Below, piece by piece: positions 34,232 to 41,924 of a stretch of DNA of 64,000 nt; the first letter of the stretch is position 1; the number at the start of each line of letters is the position of its first letter. The translations under genes were made by a program, and so were the position numbers. Location of the stretch: contig NZ_JBILJW010000005.1 of NCBI RefSeq assembly GCF_044377035.1, positions 62,001-126,000 on the forward strand. The letters are read 5' to 3'. This DNA is from Silanimonas sp044377035 (GTDB taxonomy: Bacteria > Pseudomonadota > Gammaproteobacteria > Xanthomonadales > Xanthomonadaceae). Under the pieces are notes generated by a model that worked only from the letters and a program-made list of their open reading frames with translations, was not told where the DNA came from and made no database searches.

Positions 34232-36097
34232 TTAGAACGTGATTTGGTAATGATAGTTGCCGGCCGGGAGTTCGCCGAAGCGCACGCTGGCTCGGTAGGG
34301 ATCGATCGGCGTCACCTCGACCGGCGGCATGCCCGTCTTGGCGCCGCGGACCGTCGGCAGGACGTTCTTCCGCGGCAGCATCACGACGACGGACACGCCG
34401 TCCACCGGCTCGCCCGACGTGACGCTCAGGTCGAACTCGGCGCGGAGGCCGAGATCGCGCGAGACCACGCGCACGCGATCGCGATCCCGCCACCACTCGG
34501 CGACCTCGCCGGCCGATGCCAGCCAGACCGTTTCGCGCCGCGAGGCCAACTGGTGCAGGTAGATCGAAACGGCCGATGCCAAGGGGCTGCCCGGGGCGAA
34601 ATTCTGCGTGTGCACGGACAGGATGCCCAAGGCGCCCTGCGACTCCGCCAGGGCCAGCTCGTCGCCCAGGCGCTGGGCGAGGACGACGGCATCGGTGGTG
34701 CCTTCGGACAACAGGTTGATGTCGTCGCGCTGGGTGCGCGGCAGCACGACGAGCTGTTTCCCCACACCCTCCTCGGCGGCAAACAGCGGCAGCCTCGCAT
34801 CGCTGCGATGCGGGTCGGCGAGGTGGTGGGTGAAGCCCTTCTCCGCCAGCAGTCGCTCGGTGGTCCCGTCGTAGCCTTCGGTCGGCGCTCGGAAGCCCAT
34901 CGTCGTCTGGTCGCTCGGAAGGGCCGTCGCCAGTTGTGCCTGCATGGTCTCGAGGCGTTGGCGTTGCGTCGCCTCCGGCAGGTCCTTGAACGAGGTGTGG
35001 ACCTCGCCGTGGAAGGCCACCTCGTGCGAGCGCGCGAGAGTCTTCACCACGTCGGGGAATTGCATGCCCATCGAGGTCAGCACGTAGAACGTGCCCCGGT
35101 AGCCGATGTTGTCCATCAGCGAAGCCAAGTGCAGGGCGTTGCTGAATTGGTCTTCCGTGTCCATCTCGACGATCTGCGCGGCCCGATGCCCCTCAGGCCA
35201 ATTCGCCAGCATCGCCTCGGGGCGACGGCCGAGAAAGGCCAGCGCATCCTCGATCACCGGCCCGATGCGGTGGGGCTGGTACTCCCAGGTGCTTTCGGAG
35301 AAGCCAAGCACGACCGAGCGAACGCCACGCTCGTCCTCCGAAAGGACGATGGCTCCGTTGGCGAGATCGGCAGGCGCCGGCGTGCGCGCCCAATCCATGA
35401 ATCGACCCGCGAGCTGTGCATCGTTGATCGGCATCAGGCGCAGCAGCGGCTCGTGGTTGGCGCCGAGCCAGATGCGCATGCCGGCAGCCTGCTGGCGGTT
35501 GACCGGCGACTCGCCGTCGAGCACGAGGAAGCCGGGGGCATCCTCGGCCTTCGCCACTTCGCCATTGACCCGCGCCTGGCCCATGCGCTCGAGCCATTCC
35601 CATCCCGTCCACTGGTTCGCGTCGTCCCGCGTTCCGCTGGCCCAGGTCAGCAGCACGCTGCCGCCGTCGGCCTTGAAAGCCTCGATCGCGCTGCGCTCCT
35701 GCGGGCTCAATGCCACGGCCGAGGGGACGATGAGGATGCGCCCGTCGCCCTTGGACAACGCCTCCGGCGTGCTGGCTTCGGTGACCCGCCAGCGCTGCGC
35801 CGAGAGATGTTTCCGCCACGGTGAGAGCAGCACCTCGTAGTTGCCGCCGACCCCGGTGAAGTAGCGCTGCGTCGTGGGCGAAACGAAGAGCACCACATCA
35901 CGGCTGCCTTCGCTTTGCACGAACGGCGGCAGGGCGGTGTCGAGGCGGTCCGGCACCGGCCATCCCAAGGTCCGCATGGCCAGCAGGTACACCAGCGCGA
36001 GCATCGCCAGGCCGCCGACGACGAGCGCGGGGAGGTAGATGCCCATGCGCCGGTAACCCGGCCGGGTCTCGAATTCCGTCGGGTCTTCCATGCTCAT
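34232..36097 (-). CDS. Membrane-anchored CE4 polysaccharide deacetylase with extra N-terminal domain
   Basis: 621 residues. One TM helix (~17-42) anchors the protein in the inner membrane. Residues ~60-290 resemble a class I glutamine-amidotransferase-like fold (ILIVPSAVALSPQERSAIEAFKADGGSVLLTW). The CE4/NodB domain follows: MDTED (~309), HGEVH (~361), GFRAP (~402), and ILSVHT (~494) give metal ligands and catalytic residues. A C-terminal beta-sandwich ends the protein. CE4 enzymes N-deacetylate GlcNAc polymers (PgaB, NodB), so the polymer made by the neighbouring synthase probably contains GlcNAc. Confidence 0.82.
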   Translation of the reverse strand: MSMEDPTEFETRPGYRRMGIYLPALVVGGLAMLALVYLLAMRTLGWPVPDRLDTALPPFVQSEGSRDVVLFVSPTTQRYFTGVGGNYEVLLSPWRKHLSAQRWRVTEASTPEALSKGDGRILIVPSAVALSPQERSAIEAFKADGGSVLLTWASGTRDDANQWTGWEWLERMGQARVNGEVAKAEDAPGFLVLDGESPVNRQQAAGMRIWLGANHEPLLRLMPINDAQLAGRFMDWARTPAPADLANGAIVLSEDERGVRSVVLGFSESTWEYQPHRIGPVIEDALAFLGRRPEAMLANWPEGHRAAQIVEMDTEDQFSNALHLASLMDNIGYRGTFYVLTSMGMQFPDVVKTLARSHEVAFHGEVHTSFKDLPEATQRQRLETMQAQLATALPSDQTTMGFRAPTEGYDGTTERLLAEKGFTHHLADPHRSDARLPLFAAEEGVGKQLVVLPRTQRDDINLLSEGTTDAVVLAQRLGDELALAESQGALGILSVHTQNFAPGSPLASAVSIYLHQLASRRETVWLASAGEVAEWWRDRDRVRVVSRDLGLRAEFDLSVTSGEPVDGVSVVVMLPRKNVLPTVRGAKTGMPPVEVTPIDPYRASVRFGELPAGNYHYQITF

Positions 36098-36339
36098 GGC
36101 GCGGCCTCGCCCTTGCCCTCGGGCGCATCCGCCCCTGCACTTTCGGGCTTCGTGGTTTCCGGGATGAATCGCGTGAGGAACACCGGCTCGCGTGCCCCGT
36201 GCAGCGGGACGGTCGGATCATGGCGTTTCGGCTTGCGCTTCTCGCGCATCTTGAAGGCCGCATACGCCGCGACGGCCACCACCAGCGTGCCGATGGTGGT
36301 CAGCAGGATCACGGTGGCCAGGATGGAGAACAGGTCCAC
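36094..36339 (-). CDS. Small single-pass membrane protein (possible PgaD-like partner)
   Basis: An 81-residue protein with a TM helix at residues ~5-30, a strongly basic stretch right after it (KMREKRKPKRH) and a charged cytosolic tail. The start is GTG at 36339, one base after the synthase stop; it overlaps the deacetylase gene by 4 bases. Its place between synthase and deacetylase is like PgaD in pga operons, where a small membrane protein is required with PgaC and helps bind c-di-GMP. No sequence similarity to PgaD is evident to me. Confidence 0.62.
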   Translation of the reverse strand: MDLFSILATVILLTTIGTLVVAVAAYAAFKMREKRKPKRHDPTVPLHGAREPVFLTRFIPETTKPESAGADAPEGKGEAAP

Positions 36340-36340
36340 G

Positions 36341-37699
36341 TCAGAGTTTTCCTTCGCGTTGCAGTTTGCCCCAGGTCATCGATTTTCCTCGCCATTCCTC
36401 GATGGTGGCGAAGACCTTGGCGACGTCGACGATGACGATGTAGAACAGGCGGAAATAGATGGAGTAGCCGATCAGCGACGGATCTTCCTCCTCGACGATC
36501 ACGCAGTACGCGGCGGCGATCACGTCGAGCAGCGTCAGTTGCAGCCACCAGAAGAAGATAAACGTCGCGACGCCGTAGTACAGACCGACGTAGGCGAAGA
36601 ACAGGCTGCCCAGCACGGTCGAGAAGGGCCACAGGATGCCCTCGAAGAGCATGTACCAGAGGATGAAGAAGTTGACGCCGCCTTTCCGCGGGCGCCACAG
36701 CGCCGAAGCGTGCTTGCGGATGGCCTGCAGGATGCCCCGCGTCCAGCGGTAGCGCTGCTTCAGCAGGTCGAGCAGGCGGCTTGGCGTTTCCACCCAGGCC
36801 ACCGCGGCGGGTTCATAGGCGATCTGCCAGCCGCGCATGAGCAGCTTCAGCGTCAGGTCGGCGTCTTCCGCGAAAGTGTCGTGGTCGTAGCCGCCGGCCT
36901 GCTGCAAGACGGTCTTGCGGAACATCCCGAGCGGCCCAGGGATGATGACCACCGAGCGCAGGTAACTCTGCGCCTTCCGGGCCATGGCCAGGCCCTCGAT
37001 GTACTCGACCGCCTGGATCTTGGCCCACAGGCTTTCCCGGTTGAGCACCTTGACGTTGCCGGCCACCGCGCCGATCCGCGGGTTGTCGAAATGCCGGATG
37101 CACGCCCGCAGGGAGTTCGGCGAGAGCTTGGTGTCGCCGTCCATGTTGAGGATGAATTCGCCGCGCGCCTGCGTCATCCCCGTATTCAGCGCATCGGCCT
37201 TGCCGCCGTTGCGCTTGTTGATGACTCGCACCGGCACGCTCGTGGATTCACGGGCGACCACGAGGGCTTTCTCGTAGGTGTCGTCCGTGGACCCGTCGTT
37301 GACGACGAGGATCTCGTAGTTGGGGTAATCGAGGTGCAGGAGCGAGCGGATCGCGGGCTGGATCACCAGCCCTTCGTTGTAGGCCGGCACCACGAGGCTG
37401 ATCATCGGCAACTGGCGGTCTTGCTTCTCCGTCGGCGGCGGCGCCGTCCGGTCGGACAGCGTGTACTCGATGTGCTCCATGAAGGAGTAGAGCAGCAGGA
37501 AGGCGTAGCGCAGCACCAGGATGGCCAGGAAGACCATCAGGTACAGCCCGACCGCCCCGAGGATCCAGTTCTCCAGGAACACGCGCAGCGCGCCCGACCC
37601 GAGCTGCAGGATCTTCCCGTACGTCGCCGCGAGCAGCGCGACGAGGAAGAGCACGGCGCCGACGGCGATCAGGACCCGCCAGGTGCGTGCTAGCGCCAC
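36341..37699 (-). CDS. PgaC/NodC-type membrane glycosyltransferase
   Basis: Processive GT2 synthase of 452 residues with two N-terminal TM helices and three to four C-terminal ones. The active-site motifs are complete: VPAYNEG, VNDGSTDDT, NMDGDT (DxD), FAEDADL and QRYRWTRG (QxxRW). There is no PilZ domain. Sequence style (LNTGMTQARGEF, GPLGMFRKTVLQQAGGYD) is that of poly-GlcNAc/chitin/hyaluronan-type synthases, not of BcsA. The start is GTG at 37699, overlapping the exporter by 10 bases. The sugar donor is probably UDP-GlcNAc by inference from the deacetylase. Confidence 0.85.
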   Translation of the reverse strand: MALARTWRVLIAVGAVLFLVALLAATYGKILQLGSGALRVFLENWILGAVGLYLMVFLAILVLRYAFLLLYSFMEHIEYTLSDRTAPPPTEKQDRQLPMISLVVPAYNEGLVIQPAIRSLLHLDYPNYEILVVNDGSTDDTYEKALVVARESTSVPVRVINKRNGGKADALNTGMTQARGEFILNMDGDTKLSPNSLRACIRHFDNPRIGAVAGNVKVLNRESLWAKIQAVEYIEGLAMARKAQSYLRSVVIIPGPLGMFRKTVLQQAGGYDHDTFAEDADLTLKLLMRGWQIAYEPAAVAWVETPSRLLDLLKQRYRWTRGILQAIRKHASALWRPRKGGVNFFILWYMLFEGILWPFSTVLGSLFFAYVGLYYGVATFIFFWWLQLTLLDVIAAAYCVIVEEEDPSLIGYSIYFRLFYIVIVDVAKVFATIEEWRGKSMTWGKLQREGKL

Positions 37700-40029
37700 A
37701 CCTTCTCCACCTGCAGGTTCGCCGACCGCGCGCCGTAGGCCGCGTTGTCGCGGAAGCTCGACATCCGCCAGAACCCGAACGAGAACGCGAGGTCTTCGGC
37801 GAACTGGTAGCGCCCGCCGAGCGAGAGGCTCCAGGACGTTCCGGACTCCTCAAGCAGTGGCGTGCCGTACTGGGCGCTGCCATAGAGGCTCCAGCGGCCA
37901 AGGCTCCAGTCGCCGCTGAAGCCCGCGTAGGCCGAGCCATGGCCGAGGGAGGGCGACCAGTACTCGGCGGCCGGGCGCATGGCCTGGCGGAACTCGACGC
38001 CGAGCAGGGGACGCCAGCGCGCGCCCAGGGGGCGCCATGACGGCGTCCAGCGCAGTTGCGCCGCACTGATCGAGTTCCCGTCGGTGATCCCGTAGTAGTC
38101 GACCTGCCCGTAGAGCTGGCCCCAGTCGAATTCACCCATCGCTTCGAGGCCGCTGTGCCTCGCGACCAGCCCGCGGAGGGCCGCGCGTGGCGCCAGGGCT
38201 TCGTGGCTCCAGTCGAGTCGGCCAGCCCGGAACCACACCGGCCATTCGTAGAGCTTGATGCGGGCGGAGCCGAAGATCGAGTCGTCGTCCCGCTCCTGCA
38301 GCAGGCCCGCCTCGAGCACGGCGAGGCGGGGTGGCAGCGGCGGCTGCGGCGGGTGTGCGGATTGTTGCTGCAGCGAAAGCGTGAGTTGCGGCTGCAGCGG
38401 ATGCCCCAGCATTTCGATGCTGGCAGAGAGGCTCTGTCGGCTGGTTTCGGCTCGGCGTGGGATCGGTAGCGGGTCCCGGATGCTGAGCGGCGGGATCTCC
38501 CACTCGATGCTGTCGTCGTAACGGGCGAGCTTCACTTCGTAGCGGGTATCGCCCGAGGCGTTGTGCCAGCGGTGCCCGAGCATGGCGCCGCGCCGCTCGA
38601 CCGGGTTGATGTCGGTGGTGTAGTCCACGCCGAACGTCGTTCGCGGTGCGAGGCCGAGGCGTGACTGCCTCATACCCTCGAGAGCGTCGCTGTCGTCCGG
38701 GTGGCGATCGAGGACGGCCTGGTAGCCCGCCATCGCGAGATCAAAGCGCCCGTTCCATCGCTGGGTGTTCGCCAGGCCGAGCCGGGCGTCGCGATCGACC
38801 TTCGAATCGAAGAGCGCCCGGTACTGCGCTTGGCCCGCTTGGAGCTTCCCGCTCCAGGCGAGGCTGTTGGCCACCTTGAGGTGCAGCTCGGCATCGATCG
38901 GCGCCTTCTCGAGCAGGGCAAGACCCTCTGCGCCCGCCTTGGCGTACTCGCCTTTCGCGTACAGGGCATCGATGCGCTGCGTCGGCGTGGCGGGTGCGGC
39001 GGCCGGCGGTCGTGCTGCCGGTCGCCCTGCGGGCGCTGCCAGCGAGGCAGGCGCGCCGAGCCTGCGGGGTTGTGTGTTGGCGGTGGTCGTGGCGGGGCTG
39101 CCGAGCTTGCGGGGCTGCGCCGAGGCCGTGTTCGAGTTCGTCGGCGCGGGCGGCGGCGCGGCGAGTGTCCGCGGCTGCGCTGGAGTGGCCGTGGCCGGGC
39201 TGCCGAGCCGGCGGGGTTGCGTCGAGGCCGTGTTCGAGTTCGTCGCCGTGGGCGGCGGCGCGGCGAGTGTCCGCGGCTGCGTTGGAGTGGCCGTGGCCGG
39301 GCTGCCGAGCCGGCGGGGTTGCGTCGAGGCCGTGTTCGAGTTCGTCTGCGCGGGCGGCGGCGCGGCGAGTGTCCGCGGCTGCGCTGGAGTGGCCGTGGCC
39401 GGGCTGCCCAGCCGGCGGGGTGCCGCCAGCGCGCCGGGCGTGGTCGCTGTCGTCGGCGAAGTGGTCACGCGGGCGGTCTGGTTCACCGGGGCGCTCGCGG
39501 GCGCCGCTACCGTTGCGGCGGGCTCACGAACTGCGGGTGCTGCTCGTGCCGTCGACGCAAGCGCGGTCGACGCAAGCGAGGTCGTCCGTGCCGCGGGCAT
39601 GGCCGCAGTGGCGGCGGGAGGCGGCGTAACGGCTTGCGGCATGGCCGGGGCCGGGCGTGCGGCGATGGCCACGCGGGTTGGGGCCGCGTCGACCGGTGCC
39701 GCGGCAGGCCGGCTGGGCGTGCGTCCGGCCAGCGCGGCCAGTCGCCCCTGCGCGGCGCCTTGCAGGGGCGTGCCTTGCAAGGCGGAGAACTGGGCGGCCG
39801 CTTCATCCAGTCGCCCCGCACGCTCGAGGCTGTCCGCGACGAGATAGCGCAGGCTGTGGTCCCAAGGCTGTTCGAGTACGCCCTTGAGGCCGAGATCGGC
39901 GGCAGCGGCATGACGATCCGCAGCGCGCAAAGCCGCCATCTCCCCGAGATCGACGGAGGCCTTCAGGTCACTCGATGCGCCAAACAGCAGCAGGGCGAGC
40001 CAAGCGGTCCGGCATGCCGGCAACGACAT
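37690..40029 (-). CDS. TPR/beta-barrel outer-membrane polysaccharide exporter
   Basis: 779 residues from ATG 40029, whose A overlaps the bcsE TGA; a TTG lies one codon earlier. Signal peptide, one TPR-like helix pair (~30-90), a long Pro/Ala/Thr-rich region (~95-345) with three 34-residue repeats, more TPRs (IDALYAKGEYAKAGAEGLALLEKAP.., ~345-460) and a C-terminal ~315-residue beta-barrel ending in W-R. The TPR-plus-barrel design is that of PgaA and BcsC. It is much shorter than BcsC here and has no clear sequence identity to it. Confidence 0.78.
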   Translation of the reverse strand: MSLPACRTAWLALLLFGASSDLKASVDLGEMAALRAADRHAAAADLGLKGVLEQPWDHSLRYLVADSLERAGRLDEAAAQFSALQGTPLQGAAQGRLAALAGRTPSRPAAAPVDAAPTRVAIAARPAPAMPQAVTPPPAATAAMPAARTTSLASTALASTARAAPAVREPAATVAAPASAPVNQTARVTTSPTTATTPGALAAPRRLGSPATATPAQPRTLAAPPPAQTNSNTASTQPRRLGSPATATPTQPRTLAAPPPTATNSNTASTQPRRLGSPATATPAQPRTLAAPPPAPTNSNTASAQPRKLGSPATTTANTQPRRLGAPASLAAPAGRPAARPPAAAPATPTQRIDALYAKGEYAKAGAEGLALLEKAPIDAELHLKVANSLAWSGKLQAGQAQYRALFDSKVDRDARLGLANTQRWNGRFDLAMAGYQAVLDRHPDDSDALEGMRQSRLGLAPRTTFGVDYTTDINPVERRGAMLGHRWHNASGDTRYEVKLARYDDSIEWEIPPLSIRDPLPIPRRAETSRQSLSASIEMLGHPLQPQLTLSLQQQSAHPPQPPLPPRLAVLEAGLLQERDDDSIFGSARIKLYEWPVWFRAGRLDWSHEALAPRAALRGLVARHSGLEAMGEFDWGQLYGQVDYYGITDGNSISAAQLRWTPSWRPLGARWRPLLGVEFRQAMRPAAEYWSPSLGHGSAYAGFSGDWSLGRWSLYGSAQYGTPLLEESGTSWSLSLGGRYQFAEDLAFSFGFWRMSSFRDNAAYGARSANLQVEKVWR
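39115..39420 (-). repeat. Three tandem 102-bp repeats inside the exporter gene
   Basis: Three near-identical in-frame copies of 102 bp, each coding 34 residues rich in Pro, Ala, Thr and Asn. The marker CGAGGCCGTGTTCGAG recurs at 39121, 39223 and 39325, exactly 102 bases apart. Copies differ at only a few bases, and partial degenerate copies flank them. Copy-number change by recombination would keep the frame and alter the length of the periplasmic linker. Confidence 0.93.
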
Positions 40030-41855
40030 CAAGCGCCCTCGCCCTGGTCGGGGCCGAGGGGACGTCGTGCGCGCGCCATCGAGGTCTGCCCCTTTCCACC
40101 TTCGCGGGCGAGGCGGCCACCGTATCGGAAGCGCTGCAGGTCGATGGGCTCCGAAACCTCGACGACCGGTGCCTGTTGGGTGGTCTGGGGCTCCCGCCCA
40201 TCGCGGCTTCGGCTGGCGCGGGAGAGCGGCACCGGCGCCCGCGGGCCGGAGGCCTCGGCCTGCGGGCCTCGTGCGGAAGCGACGCCCGCCAAGCGGTCTC
40301 GCAGATCCGGCATCGGCTGGGAGCGGGTACGTTCACCGAGCGAGGCAAGCTCGCGCTGGATCTCTTCCCGCGATGTCAGGCTGCGCGTCTCGGACAGCAA
40401 GGCGTCCGCCGATTGGCCCAGCGCGCGCTCCAAGGTCATCCTCAGGCTGCTGGCCGGGCACCCGGCGAAGAAAAAATACGCTTGCTCGCCGTCGCAGGTG
40501 AGCAGGTCGCCAGCGCGGGACAGGCGGCAGCCGTCCAGGATCTCCTCGAGAACCAGATCGCGCCCGGCGCGCGCCACGACCAAGACTCCCGGCACGTTCA
40601 GGACGGCAGCGCGCTCGAGGATCATCATGGCTTCCTGCGCGAAAGGCATGGGCAGCAGATAGCCGCGCAGCGGGGTGACCGACACGCTCGCCAGGGCGGT
40701 GTCGAAGTCCACGCTGATCTCGCGATCGAAGGTTTGCCCCTCGATGGATTGCACGGCCAGCGGCCAGCGGCTCTCCGGCGTACCGCGATGGACGATGAGG
40801 TTGGCGCCCAGATTGAGCAGCAGCGCCTCGTTGGCGTACCGGAGGGATGCGCCCTGCTCGAAGATCAGGATCTTCGCGCCACGTCCCACCGAGATGCGAA
40901 GCGTGTGGACCGTCTGCGCCAATTCCCGTACCGACGTGTCGCTCGTGAAGGTCAGCAGCACCGTGGGCGTGCGGCTGCCCTGGCAGGCCTGCAGGAGGCC
41001 GATCAGCGACTCGCGATGGCTCCAGTGGCCGGGCAGTGCCGAGTCGAGGAGGGCGAGCGACCGGTCGAGGTAGAAGTAGCGCGTCTCGCCAACGGGTTGC
41101 GCTGGGGCCAGGGGCTCACCGACTTCCGCGTTCGACACGACGCCCTGTTCCACGACGGCGTAGCCCTGAGGCACCCGCTGGACCGGGAAGCTGCGCGCGG
41201 CGATCGCTCCGTGATGCGACTGCCAGTAATCGAAAGTCAGTTCGAGACCGTCATCGCCGGCGTTGAGCCTGGCGATTCCCGCGAGGTGGTCGGCCATCGC
41301 CATCAGCGTGTTCATCGCTTGCGGCGCATTCGAAAGGTGGACGAAGCTGAGGAGGATGGTGCTGCCGGACTCCTCGGCCCAACGATGGAGGGCTTCGATC
41401 TGTTCGAGCGCCAAGCCGAGGTCGTTGAGGCCCAAGAGCTCGTCAGCCTGGTCGAACACCAAGAGCCCGTTCTTCGGAAAACCGAATCGTTCGAATTCGG
41501 CGACGAGTGCCGTGGCTCCGAAACGGAACATCTTCTTGTTGAAATCGCCTTGCTGGACGAAGACGCCTAGCTTTCCGGTTTCGATGCTGTGCTGGACGTC
41601 AGGCAGGCCATTCGATGCAAGGCGGCCGAGGAACTGCTCCGGCTTGCCGGCCACCACCAGTGTCCCGGGCTGCCCGGAAGCCGTCGCCCACCCGAGGGCT
41701 CCGGCAAGCAGGGGGATGCGGGCCGGTGGGGTCTCGGTGGTGAGGGCGTAGATACCGCCGGCGTTCATGCCCCCTGCGAACGCAGGGAGGCCACGAACGC
41801 CCAAGACCGCGCGGGGTGCCTCGGCGGTGGCGCGATCGTCGAGCGAGGGGGGCAT
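40029..41855 (-). CDS. bcsE: BcsE, c-di-GMP-binding regulator of cellulose synthesis
   Basis: 608 residues from ATG 41855; an upstream ATG-less extension is unlikely. Residues ~1-200 fit the degenerate N-terminal domains of BcsE, and the middle VHTLRISVGRGAKILIFEQGASLRYANEALLLNLGAN..QSIEGQTFDR parallels E. coli BcsE. The GIL domain has an intact RxGD I-site-like motif, SRAGD (~447), which binds c-di-GMP. A Pro/Arg-rich tail ends the protein. It is the first gene of the minus-strand operon and not, as in E. coli, beside bcsF/bcsG. The long upstream ORF was trimmed. Confidence 0.87.
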   Translation of the reverse strand: MPPSLDDRATAEAPRAVLGVRGLPAFAGGMNAGGIYALTTETPPARIPLLAGALGWATASGQPGTLVVAGKPEQFLGRLASNGLPDVQHSIETGKLGVFVQQGDFNKKMFRFGATALVAEFERFGFPKNGLLVFDQADELLGLNDLGLALEQIEALHRWAEESGSTILLSFVHLSNAPQAMNTLMAMADHLAGIARLNAGDDGLELTFDYWQSHHGAIAARSFPVQRVPQGYAVVEQGVVSNAEVGEPLAPAQPVGETRYFYLDRSLALLDSALPGHWSHRESLIGLLQACQGSRTPTVLLTFTSDTSVRELAQTVHTLRISVGRGAKILIFEQGASLRYANEALLLNLGANLIVHRGTPESRWPLAVQSIEGQTFDREISVDFDTALASVSVTPLRGYLLPMPFAQEAMMILERAAVLNVPGVLVVARAGRDLVLEEILDGCRLSRAGDLLTCDGEQAYFFFAGCPASSLRMTLERALGQSADALLSETRSLTSREEIQRELASLGERTRSQPMPDLRDRLAGVASARGPQAEASGPRAPVPLSRASRSRDGREPQTTQQAPVVEVSEPIDLQRFRYGGRLAREGGKGQTSMARARRPLGPDQGEGA

Positions 41856-41924
41856 AGATGAAACTCTGTATGGACCCGGTGAGTTTAGACGAGGAACCCT
41901 GACCAGATCGGAGGAGGTCGCGGG

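Noticed and set aside
38701..40662. Long plus-strand frames opposite the exporter and bcsE
   Set aside because: Arg/Gly-rich translation without motifs. The minus-strand genes have signal peptide, TPR, barrel and GIL domains and overlap their neighbours by one base.
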